Under the pieces are notes generated by a model. That model was not told where the DNA came from, did not search any database, and saw only the letters and a program-made list of their open reading frames with translations. A program made the translations under genes and the position numbers. Below, one piece after another: positions 26,050 through 32,973 of a stretch of 32,973 nucleotides of DNA. Origin of the DNA: Bacteroidales bacterium (GTDB taxonomy: Bacteria > Bacteroidota > Bacteroidia > Bacteroidales > ML635J-15); assembly GCA_027858835.1 (NCBI GenBank), contig JAQIBY010000161.1:1-32973 (forward strand), read 5' to 3'. Position 1 is the first letter of the stretch. The number at the start of each line of letters is the position of its first letter.

Positions 26050-28758
26050 ATGGCAAACGTAAAACGTGTTTACACCTTTGGAAACAAAGAAGCAGAAGGA
26101 CGCACTGACATGAAAAACCTCTTGGGAGGAAAAGGTGCAAATCTGGCAGAAATGAATCTGGTCGGCGTACCGGTACCTCCGGGATTTACAATTACCACCG
26201 ACGTATGTACAGAGTACAATGAAATTGGAAGAGAAAAAGTGACTGAGCTGTTAACCGAAGAGGTAAAACAGGCGGTAAAGCTTCTTGAAGATATTATGGG
26301 AACTGAATTCGGAAGCAATGAAAACCCCTTGCTCCTCTCAGTACGCTCCGGCGCACGTGTATCCATGCCAGGTATGATGGACACCGTTCTCAACCTTGGT
26401 TTGAATGATGCAGCAGTAGAGGGTTTGATTAAAAAAACCAACAATCCACGCTTTGCATGGGATTCTTACCGTCGTTTCATTCAAATGTATGGTGATGTAG
26501 TAATGGACATGAAACCTGCATCAAAAGAAGAAATTGATCCTTTCGAACTCATCATTGAGGCAATTAAAGAAGAGAAAAATGTTGAGTTAGATACTCAGCT
26601 TGAAGTTGAGGACCTGAAAGAAATGGTCGCTCGCTTCAAAAAAGCTGTTAAAGAAAACACAGGCAAAGAATTCCCGAACGACCCATGGGAACAATTATGG
26701 GGTTCAGTAATGGCTGTGTTCGATTCATGGAACAACGACCGTGCAATTTATTATCGCAACATGAACCGCATTCCTCACGAATGGGGAACCGCTGTAAATG
26801 TTCAGGCAATGGTATTTGGTAACATGGGCGAAAATTCTGCCACAGGTGTTGCCTTTACCCGCGATGCCGGTACCGGAGAAAACATTTTCAATGGGGAATA
26901 TCTAATTAATGCACAAGGTGAAGATGTCGTTGCAGGTGTGCGTACTCCGCAGGAAATTACCTTAGAAGGTTCTAAACGTTGGGCTAAACTTGCCGGTGTT
27001 TCTGAAGAAGATCGCAAAGCGAAATTCCCTTCATTGGAAGAAACCATGCCAAAACTTTACACAGAGCTTTTTGATATTCAGGAAAAATTAGAACAACATT
27101 ATCATGACATGCAGGATCTTGAGTTTACCATTCAGGACGGAAAACTCTGGTTGCTCCAAACCCGTAACGGGAAACGTACCGGTGCTGCAATGGTGAAAAT
27201 GGCTGGTGATATGCTTCGCGAAGGCATGATTAATGAGAAACAAGCACTGCTAAGAGTTGAGCCGAACAGACTTGACGAACTCTTGCACCCAATATTTGAT
27301 ACTACTGCATTGACCGAAGCCAGAACAATGGCAAAAGGTTTGCCTGCATCTCCCGGTGCTGCAACCGGTCAAATCGTTTTCTTTGCGGATGAAGCAGAAA
27401 AATATGAACAATCAATGCTCGTTCGTATCGAAACTTCACCTGAAGATTTAGAAGGAATGAACATTGCTCGTGGTATTCTTACCGCTCGCGGCGGAATGAC
27501 CTCTCATGCTGCGGTTGTTGCTCGCGGAATGGGTAAATGCTGTGTTTCCGGTGCCGGAACCATCAAAATTAATTATAAAGAGCGCACCCTCCTAATGGAT
27601 GGAAAAGCGTATAAAGAAGGTGATTGGATTTCATTGAACGGTTCTACCGGTGAAGTATATGACGGACAAATCGCTACTCAAAAACCGGAACTCAGTGGTG
27701 ATTTTGCCGAACTGATGAAACTTGCTGATAAATTCACAAAAATGGATGTCCGCACCAATGCCGACTCACCAAAAGATGCAAAAATTGCACGTGAATTTGG
27801 TGCTCAGGGAATCGGACTTTGCCGTACAGAGCACATGTTCTTTGAAGGAGAAAGAATTAAAGCCGTTCGCGAAATGATTCTATCGGATGATGAAGCAGGT
27901 CGTCGTAAAGCACTGGCGAAAATCTTACCATATCAACGTGAAGATTTCGAAGGCATTTTCGAAGCAATGCAAGACCTTCCTGTTACTGTTCGCTTGCTTG
28001 ATCCACCGCTGCACGAATTTGTTCCTCATGAAGAAGCCAATCAAAAAGACATGGCTGACGAAATGGGAATTTCCGTAGAAGAAGTTAAAGCAAAAGTTGA
28101 AGAGCTAAGCGAATTTAATCCGATGCTCGGACATCGCGGTTGCCGTCTTGGAAATACATATCCCGAAATTACAGAAATGCAGGCTCGTGCGATTATTGAA
28201 GCAGCACTGAATCTGAAAGCTAAAGGCATTACTGCAATTCCTGAAATTATGATTCCGTTAACCGGAACCCTCACTGAAATGAAAATGCAGGAAGAAATCG
28301 TACGCAATACGATTAAAACTGTTTTCGAAGAGAAAAACGACAGCATCGAATATCTCGTCGGTAGTATGATTGAAGTTCCTCGTGCAGCATTAACTGCTGA
28401 TGAGATTGCTCAGTCTGCTGAATTCTTCTCATTCGGAACCAATGACTTAACTCAGATGACTTTCGGTTATAGCCGTGACGATGCAGGGAAATTCCTTCCT
28501 GTTTATCTGAAAAAAGGCATCCTGAAAGATGATCCGTTCCAAGTATTGGATCAAACAGGTGTTGGTCAATTAGTAAAAATGGGAACCGAAAAAGGTCGTC
28601 AAACCAATCCGAAACTCAAAGTTGGAATTTGTGGAGAACATGGTGGAGAACCTTCATCGGTAGAATTCTGCCACAATGTTGGAATGAACTACGTTTCATG
28701 CTCACCATATAGAGTGCCGATTGCTCGCCTTGCAGCAGCACAGGCAAATGTGAAATGA
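26050..28758 (+). CDS. ppdK: pyruvate, phosphate dikinase
   Basis: The 902-residue cytoplasmic enzyme interconverts pyruvate, ATP and phosphate with phosphoenolpyruvate, AMP and diphosphate, in glycolysis or gluconeogenesis. The N-terminal ATP-grasp domain (about 1-350) begins KRVYTFGNKEAEGR and includes KNLLGGKGANLAEM. The swivelling phosphohistidine domain carries GGMTSHAAVVARGMG with the catalytic histidine at residue 486. The C-terminal TIM barrel has the PEP-binding FSFGTNDLTQMTFGYSRDD and the catalytic cysteine in GICGEHGG (residue 861). Spacing between histidine and cysteine matches the Clostridium symbiosum enzyme within one residue. It is full length, transcribed alone, and ends in a strong terminator. 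Gluconeogenic use is usual in Bacteroidota but direction cannot be read from sequence. Confidence 0.97.
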   Translation: MANVKRVYTFGNKEAEGRTDMKNLLGGKGANLAEMNLVGVPVPPGFTITTDVCTEYNEIGREKVTELLTEEVKQAVKLLEDIMGTEFGSNENPLLLSVRSGARVSMPGMMDTVLNLGLNDAAVEGLIKKTNNPRFAWDSYRRFIQMYGDVVMDMKPASKEEIDPFELIIEAIKEEKNVELDTQLEVEDLKEMVARFKKAVKENTGKEFPNDPWEQLWGSVMAVFDSWNNDRAIYYRNMNRIPHEWGTAVNVQAMVFGNMGENSATGVAFTRDAGTGENIFNGEYLINAQGEDVVAGVRTPQEITLEGSKRWAKLAGVSEEDRKAKFPSLEETMPKLYTELFDIQEKLEQHYHDMQDLEFTIQDGKLWLLQTRNGKRTGAAMVKMAGDMLREGMINEKQALLRVEPNRLDELLHPIFDTTALTEARTMAKGLPASPGAATGQIVFFADEAEKYEQSMLVRIETSPEDLEGMNIARGILTARGGMTSHAAVVARGMGKCCVSGAGTIKINYKERTLLMDGKAYKEGDWISLNGSTGEVYDGQIATQKPELSGDFAELMKLADKFTKMDVRTNADSPKDAKIAREFGAQGIGLCRTEHMFFEGERIKAVREMILSDDEAGRRKALAKILPYQREDFEGIFEAMQDLPVTVRLLDPPLHEFVPHEEANQKDMADEMGISVEEVKAKVEELSEFNPMLGHRGCRLGNTYPEITEMQARAIIEAALNLKAKGITAIPEIMIPLTGTLTEMKMQEEIVRNTIKTVFEEKNDSIEYLVGSMIEVPRAALTADEIAQSAEFFSFGTNDLTQMTFGYSRDDAGKFLPVYLKKGILKDDPFQVLDQTGVGQLVKMGTEKGRQTNPKLKVGICGEHGGEPSSVEFCHNVGMNYVSCSPYRVPIARLAAAQANVK

Positions 28759-28780
28759 TTTTAATTACATAGATAATCTA

Positions 28781-28806
28781 AAAGCGGAGTCTGAAGGCTC
28801 CGCTTT
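28781..28806 (+). terminator. strong intrinsic terminator of ppdK
   Basis: AAAGCGGAG (28781-28789) pairs perfectly with CTCCGCTTT (28798-28806) over an 8-nt loop and runs into eight or more T residues, 23 bases past the stop. Confidence 0.95.
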
Positions 28807-28902
28807 TTTTTATTTCATTCTTGTCCTGTATTTTTTTGAGGCTACTCTACGGCACACAATGACCGGGTATTCAGAGAATTTTGTTGGGGAGTATTTGAAA
28901 CA

Positions 28903-30267
28903 TCAAATCCGCATACCGATATCAATTCCTTTGATGCGACGGTATAAATCAGTGGCGTAATTATCGGTCATTCCAGAAACGTAATCCAACACGCCCATTA
29001 CGCGTTCATAAGGAGTTTCTCCGTCGTAATTGAAATTATCGGGTAATAATCGCAGGGATTTTTTATCAAACCCGTCCCGATCAGCTATTGGTTTCAACAA
29101 GGGCGGCACAAAATGATTCAGCAACTCATACATCACATTGTATCCGGCATTTTCAATTTCCAAAACCGAACGATGATTATAAATATGCTTTACAGAGAAA
29201 TTTGCAATATCCTGCAAGGCAGAATTATCGGATTTAATGATATCAAACAGCGGCTCTTGCAATTCTCCTTTCATAATCATATCAAAGTGATTTATATATT
29301 GCGCAACCACTTCATTCAGCAAACTATTAATGGCAATCGCTCGCAAATAGGTGATTTTCTCATTTTTATCCGCTGTTTTAGCCAATTTTTCTTCGATGAG
29401 CGGTAAATTATTGTTCCCAGTATGCTCTACCACAGAAAATAACAAATCATAACATTGCTTATGCTCAACAATTCCGAGCCGATGCGCATCCTCAAAATCA
29501 ATAATATTATAACAAATATCGTCTGCAGCTTCAACCAACCAAACAAAAGGATGTCTAAAATAACGTAAAGGATTTTCAGTATCCTGTATCATACCAGTAT
29601 CGGAGGCAATGCGTTTGAAATCGAGTTTTTCTGATTGAAAAAAGCCAAATTTCTTACGATGCAGTTGTTTCTTTTCGCTGCCAATCGACTCGCAAGGATA
29701 TTTTGCGATTGCGGATAATGTTGAGTTTGTCAGGCGCAAACCGCCTTCTATTTTCCCTTTTTGAGAATGTGTTAATACACGAACTGCATTGGCATTTCCC
29801 TCAAATTGCATAAAATCAGACCATTGTGCTTCAGAAAAGAAGGGTTTTAAACCGGATGCGTTTTTTCGAAAAAATGCAGACATGGCATCTTCACCGGAAT
29901 GTCCAAAAGCAGGATTTCCGATGTCGTGACAAAGACAAGCCGATGCAATGACACTTTCCAATCCGAATTGATAAAATTCCATCGCGCACTCACTCAAATC
30001 GGACTGATAAGTTTTAACGATATGTTGTCCGAGCATGGCGCCTAAAGAGCGTCCTACCGAAGAAACCTCAAGTGAGTGTGTTAAACGATTATGCACAAAT
30101 ACAGAGCCCGGCAAAGGAAAAACCTGAGTTTTATTTTGTAAACGGCGAAACGCAGATGAGAAAATCACTCTGTCATAATCCTTCTGATATGCTGTTCGCT
30201 GCTGGTCAACTCTTGAATCAGACTGTTTCCCAAGTCGGCTCTCTGAAAATATTGTGTTTAAATCCAT
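28903..30267 (-). CDS. dgt: deoxyguanosinetriphosphate triphosphohydrolase (dGTPase)
   Basis: The product (454 residues from the second ATG) hydrolyses dGTP to deoxyguanosine and triphosphate, and so controls nucleotide pools. The HD-domain metal ligands are visible: His 65 in NRLTHSLEVS, the His-Asp pair at 115-116 in CHDIGNPAFGHSGE, and Asp 250 in VEAADDICYNIIDFE (numbered from the first ATG). The N-terminal SSAFRRLQNKTQVFPLP block is the family signature. Two ATGs are adjacent (30270 and 30267); because the -7 element ends five bases before the first, the transcript would start at or beside the codon and the second is preferred slightly. It is a lone gene; no terminator is obvious downstream. 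Confidence 0.94.
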   Translation of the reverse strand: MDLNTIFSESRLGKQSDSRVDQQRTAYQKDYDRVIFSSAFRRLQNKTQVFPLPGSVFVHNRLTHSLEVSSVGRSLGAMLGQHIVKTYQSDLSECAMEFYQFGLESVIASACLCHDIGNPAFGHSGEDAMSAFFRKNASGLKPFFSEAQWSDFMQFEGNANAVRVLTHSQKGKIEGGLRLTNSTLSAIAKYPCESIGSEKKQLHRKKFGFFQSEKLDFKRIASDTGMIQDTENPLRYFRHPFVWLVEAADDICYNIIDFEDAHRLGIVEHKQCYDLLFSVVEHTGNNNLPLIEEKLAKTADKNEKITYLRAIAINSLLNEVVAQYINHFDMIMKGELQEPLFDIIKSDNSALQDIANFSVKHIYNHRSVLEIENAGYNVMYELLNHFVPPLLKPIADRDGFDKKSLRLLPDNFNYDGETPYERVMGVLDYVSGMTDNYATDLYRRIKGIDIGMRI

Positions 30268-30274
30268 CATATTG

Positions 30275-30306
30275 CAAAGATAACAAACAAAAATTTACAG
30301 CCGCAA
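30275..30306 (-). promoter_or_regulatory. promoter of dgt, likely leaderless
   Basis: On the minus strand TTG (30306-30304), 21 bases, then TATCTTTG (30282-30275), an exact -7 match. Only four bases separate it from the first ATG of dgt, so the mRNA should begin at about the start codon. Confidence 0.65.
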
Positions 30307-30430
30307 GGGGTAAATAAATGATAAAATAGGTGTCTTATTGTTGGCCTCACTACATTTCACTTGGTTTCAACTCAGTCCCAAGGTCTGGAATACACACCTA
30401 AGATCGTAAATTTTCAAAGCATAAATTCAC

Positions 30431-31996
30431 TTACCAAAATTTGGGATTTCCGGCTTCATTAATGGTAAAAATCCGTTCTTCTTCTCTCCCATCCTTTGCT
30501 TTCAACCAATATACCGCATTTTTCGATAAATTATCAAAATGCAATTCCTTTCCTTCATACACTTTTTCCTCGAATAAAACCCAGTCATCATTCCAGAAAA
30601 ACAATTCATAGGTTACATCAGACTTCAATTCATCTAATCTGACATTATCAGTGGTCGCAAAAGTAGTTCTATAAGTGGTTTCACCAATCATAAGTGTAAC
30701 TATCTCATCCTCAGCACTTAAAGAATACATATTTCCATCAACATCCAAAATAAATGGATTTCCGGCGGGCAGGATTTCTTTGTTATGATAATATGCCGGC
30801 AGATAGACAATATCTCTGGCCATATCAGTAAACACCGCTTCCCCATTTTGGATTTCAGCCCAATGAATCGCCTTCCACTCACCTGAATTGAACACACAGA
30901 TGTAAGCAATATTTTCATCGGAAGCATCCAGGTTCACATGCACATCCGACACATCGCCATATTCCGCAGTCACATCTGTGTAGTACGAGCGATTGATATA
31001 AGCAGGCAGGCTATCAACCGGTTTTCCTGATGCATCAACAAGTGATGGTTTTTGTGCGGCATAAGTTTTACGATAGACTTTTGCCCAGCGGTTGGTCAAT
31101 TCATATTCTCCGGGATTGGCTTCGGCTCCCATAAAAATTGACACATTGCCATTTTTATCAAGAATCGCATTCCAGGCGTGATTATTTCCGGTATTTGCCC
31201 AGTAGGGTGTGTAATCGGAAGTAACGGCAATTCCATTGGCGCGCATGGCAAAAATGGCCAAATTGGTCATGTCCTCGCAGCGACCTTTTTTTCCCTCCAA
31301 CATTTCAGTGTACGATTGATCAGCCGGATGCTCATAAAATCGCGGGTCAAAACGAAACCACGAACGGATGTCGTTATTAATCAACACGGCAGCCTCAACC
31401 GGATTATGGGAATCAGAAACAGAATCCAATACCCAAGCATATTCCTCCATGAAAAACTCACGCCAATTTCCTACCGGCTCATTGGTTGAACGATGCGGCA
31501 AAATATATGCACAAAATTCATCGAATGATAAATGCGTTGTCCACGGTTTATTCAGCCATGCACCAAATGCCAGATCAATATTTTGAATAAGAAATTCAGA
31601 TGTCAGTGTATCGTAATCATACACATATTCATTGGTTTTGAAGTTTAGCTCACCGTGTATATTTTCCAGACTGTCCCAAGCATCAAGTAAAGCCTCATAA
31701 TTTTCATAATCTAATACATTGAATGAAATGGGATTTTTGTTTTCATCCTGCAATTCGAAATTCACCCAAGCATGTTTTTCTCCCATATTTCCAATCAAAA
31801 AACAAGCTGCACGATATTTCAAACTATCCTCCGGATTATTTGAATAATGCTGCAATACCTTTTCTAATTCGGGGGCATTATCGCCGGCTTTTGTTAAAGT
31901 CTGTTTAACGTTCTCAGGATAATTAGACTGAGAGTTGTTTTGACATGCAAAAAATGGGATAATCAATAAAATAAGGGGTAGAATGAACTTTCTCAT
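30431..31996 (-). CDS. transglutaminase-like lipoprotein
   Basis: The 521-residue protein has a lipoprotein signal (lipobox FFAC, cysteine 18) and should face the periplasm or cell exterior. A transglutaminase-core domain sits at about 200-285: the nucleophile in KKGRCEDMTNLAIFAMRANGI (Cys 240), the histidine in NNHAWNAILD (His 273) and an aspartate seven residues later. Such domains act as proteases, amidases or cross-linking enzymes. The long N-terminal part (20-195) is largely helical and unrecognised; the C-terminal 200 residues look like a beta-sandwich. The active-site triad appears intact, so it is probably active; its substrate is unknown. The upstream sequence has TACTTTAG, a near -7 match. 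It is alone between two terminator-like structures. Confidence 0.82.
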   Translation of the reverse strand: MRKFILPLILLIIPFFACQNNSQSNYPENVKQTLTKAGDNAPELEKVLQHYSNNPEDSLKYRAACFLIGNMGEKHAWVNFELQDENKNPISFNVLDYENYEALLDAWDSLENIHGELNFKTNEYVYDYDTLTSEFLIQNIDLAFGAWLNKPWTTHLSFDEFCAYILPHRSTNEPVGNWREFFMEEYAWVLDSVSDSHNPVEAAVLINNDIRSWFRFDPRFYEHPADQSYTEMLEGKKGRCEDMTNLAIFAMRANGIAVTSDYTPYWANTGNNHAWNAILDKNGNVSIFMGAEANPGEYELTNRWAKVYRKTYAAQKPSLVDASGKPVDSLPAYINRSYYTDVTAEYGDVSDVHVNLDASDENIAYICVFNSGEWKAIHWAEIQNGEAVFTDMARDIVYLPAYYHNKEILPAGNPFILDVDGNMYSLSAEDEIVTLMIGETTYRTTFATTDNVRLDELKSDVTYELFFWNDDWVLFEEKVYEGKELHFDNLSKNAVYWLKAKDGREEERIFTINEAGNPKFW

Positions 31997-32071
31997 ATCT
32001 TTTTTCGTCTAAAGTAAACATTTTTGAGAAAATTTAGAATTCAAATAGCAAATTCGGGAAGTTTAAACCAA

Positions 32072-32110
32072 AAAAGCTTCTCTAAAACGATCTGTTTCAA
32101 AGAAGCTTTT
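32072..32110 (-). terminator. terminator of the rubrerythrin-like gene
   Basis: AAAAGCTTCT (32072-32081) and AGAAGCTTTT (32101-32110) are perfect 10-bp inverted copies with a 19-nt loop, 27 bases past the stop at 32137; T-rich sequence follows on the minus strand. Confidence 0.8.
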
Positions 32111-32136
32111 CTAATGATAAAAAGTTTATTGAGAGT

Positions 32137-32634
32137 TTAAAACGGCCAGAACTGATTGTCATTCCAAACGCGTTGTTTCAAGTCTTCATCTAATTCATGT
32201 AAAATTCTATGATGTGTTTTTTCCCAATCAGATAACCATTCATACAATGCTTTTTCTTTTGAGTCAGTAGCAGCTTGAGCCTGATCGGCATACACTTTAA
32301 TTGCTTTGGTTTCCATATCGATGGCCGCTGAAATTGCAGCTGCTTCAAAGCCGGCAGCTTCGATGGATTTTTTCATATCCTTACTCAAAACCATATTGGC
32401 AATGCCGTCATTATCTTCGTTTGGAAGCTCAAGATTAGCAAATTTACCATCTTTTTCATAGGCTTTGTACTGATCTGAAAGAAATTTTTCATGCAAAACC
32501 TCTTCTTTTGCCATTATTTCAAATATGTTTTGCACATCCGGGTTATCTGTTTGTTTTGCAACCTGATTGTAAAATGCTTTTCCGCGTCGTTCTAAAAGAA
32601 TCGCTTGTTTTAAAATGTCAAGAGTTTTGTTCAT
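32137..32634 (-). CDS. rubrerythrin-like ferritin-family diiron protein
   Basis: A 165-residue four-helix bundle protein with the classic diiron ligand set: Glu 15 (AILLERRGKAFY), Glu 45 and His 48 (KEEVLHEKF), Glu 108 (AIDMETKAIKVY), and Glu 138 and His 141 (DWEKTHHRIL). Rubrerythrin-type proteins reduce hydrogen peroxide in the cytoplasm and protect against oxygen. The usual C-terminal rubredoxin domain is absent, so electrons must come from a separate partner; the related erythrin or Dps-like ferritin subgroup is the alternative. The C-terminus ends in an aromatic WNDNQFWPF tail. The gene is alone, ended by its own terminator. Confidence 0.88.
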   Translation of the reverse strand: MNKTLDILKQAILLERRGKAFYNQVAKQTDNPDVQNIFEIMAKEEVLHEKFLSDQYKAYEKDGKFANLELPNEDNDGIANMVLSKDMKKSIEAAGFEAAAISAAIDMETKAIKVYADQAQAATDSKEKALYEWLSDWEKTHHRILHELDEDLKQRVWNDNQFWPF

Positions 32635-32795
32635 AGTAATTTTACTTTTGTTTGTTTGTTAAAGAAACAGAATATGCTCGATAATGTTTAAAATTTCCGC
32701 ATTTTAATTAAGCACTTAAATTCTGACATAGAACGCTCAAGAAACGTCTAACACACAAAAATCAAATTAAATTTACACAAAATAAATAAATGTAT

Positions 32796-32803
32796 TACCT
32801 TTG
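32796..32803 (+). promoter_or_regulatory. promoter of the tRNA-like gene
   Basis: TACCTTTG is an exact -7 element ten bases before the mature tRNA end. TTTA about 20 bases further upstream approximates the -33 TTTG. Transcription should start around 32809. Confidence 0.6.
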
Positions 32804-32812
32804 CATGCATAA

Positions 32813-32884
32813 GCGGGAGTAGCTCAGTGGTAGAGCATAAGCTTCCAAAGCTGAGGGTCGCGGGTTCGATCCCCGTTTCCCGCT
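32813..32884 (+). tRNA. tRNA-Gly-type gene with ambiguous anticodon (TCC or CCA)
   Basis: The cloverleaf folds fully over 72 nt: acceptor GCGGGAG/TTCCCGC, D-stem GCTC/GAGC, T-stem GCGGG/CCCGT with loop TTCGATC, variable loop GGGTC. G1-C72, C2-G71, G3-C70 and discriminator T73 are glycine identity elements. The anticodon arm is odd: TAAGC/GCTGA (one A-G mismatch) closes the loop TTCCAAA, which places CCA (Trp) at positions 34-36 (32845-32847), while TCC (Gly) would require an unpaired stem shift to 32844-32846. The 3' CCA is not encoded. It is followed after two bases by a GIY-YIG nuclease start codon. It may be a functional tRNA-Gly, a decayed copy, or a tRNA-like part of a mobile unit. Confidence 0.75.
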
Positions 32885-32886
32885 CA

Positions 32887-32973
32887 ATGAAGACAGGGGT
32901 ATATATTTTGACATGTAGTAATGGAAGATTTTATGTCGGCAGTACGAATAATCTTGAACGTAGGTTAGAGCAA
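32887..32973 (+). CDS. GIY-YIG nuclease-domain protein (5' end only)
   Basis: From the ATG at 32887 the frame reads 29 codons without stop to the window edge: MKTGVYILTCSNGRFYVGST then NNLERRLEQ. GVY and YVG, ten residues apart, are the two halves of the GIY-YIG motif, and the arginine in ERRL fits the conserved helix residue. Small stand-alone proteins of this family (about 80-100 residues) are annotated as putative endonucleases. The start lies two bases after the tRNA-like gene, so the message is likely released by tRNA end processing. The remainder is outside the window, so length and intactness are unknown. Confidence 0.85.
   Translation, partial: MKTGVYILTCSNGRFYVGSTNNLERRLEQ

Noticed and set aside
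26070-28346. Minus-strand frames opposite ppdK.
   Set aside because: They are low-complexity Ser/Phe-rich shadows of a highly conserved enzyme gene.
32813-32884. Simple call as tRNA-Trp from the CCA at positions 34-36.
   Set aside because: Acceptor stem G1-C72 and discriminator T73 are glycine-type; tryptophan tRNAs carry G73 and a different acceptor stem. Kept as Gly-type with ambiguous anticodon.
1-32973. CRISPR arrays, insertion sequences, prophage or toxin-antitoxin modules.
   Set aside because: No regular direct-repeat/spacer pattern, transposase, integrase or phage structural gene was found on either strand; the protein-level repeats (TPR, SprB) explain the repetitive DNA within genes.

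Overview
The window is one contig-like stretch of a low-GC bacterial chromosome from the Bacteroidota. Three things point there: two large surface proteins with gliding-motility/type IX secretion (T9SS) C-terminal sorting domains and SprB-type repeats; promoters that fit the Bacteroidota consensus TTTG-N19-TAnnTTTG (two textbook copies, at 10057-10087 and 13624-13654 on the minus strand); and typical Bacteroidota lipoprotein signals. The order or genus cannot be given from this sequence.

Layout. Positions 1-6411 (plus strand): a REP-like double hairpin at the very edge, a TPR sensor histidine kinase without an adjacent response regulator, a translation GTPase of the TetM/TetQ/EF-G family, and an exported TPR protein that seems to start at TTG. 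6412-6942: no gene, but a dense cluster of palindromes. 6943-10033: a minus-strand lipoprotein; a previously easy-to-miss 49-residue membrane peptide (8430-8579) directly upstream of an EamA/DMT transporter; and a convergent SlyD-like FKBP isomerase. 10237-12392: phosphoglucomutase/phosphomannomutase with an overlapping YjbQ-family gene. 12460-18542 (minus): a tocopherol-cyclase-like secreted protein, a TMTC-like membrane glycosyltransferase with TPRs, a short DksA/TraR zinc-finger protein and an M3 metallopeptidase lipoprotein. 18710-25714 (minus): two tandem, paralogous T9SS cargo proteins of 720 and 1577 residues. 26050-28758: pyruvate phosphate dikinase with a strong terminator. 28903-32634 (minus): a dGTPase, a transglutaminase-like lipoprotein and a diiron rubrerythrin-like protein. 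The right edge holds a glycine-type tRNA gene with an odd anticodon arm, followed two bases later by the start of a GIY-YIG nuclease gene that runs off the window.

Most of the window is ordinary housekeeping and cell-envelope content with short intergenic gaps, several clear terminators and no insertion sequence, prophage or CRISPR array. The points most worth a second look are the tRNA/GIY-YIG junction at the right edge, the structured repeat cluster at 6449-6861, the small membrane protein before the DMT transporter, the altered domain IV tip of the TetM-like GTPase, the tocopherol-cyclase homologue, and the cysteine pairs within the sorting domains of the two T9SS proteins.
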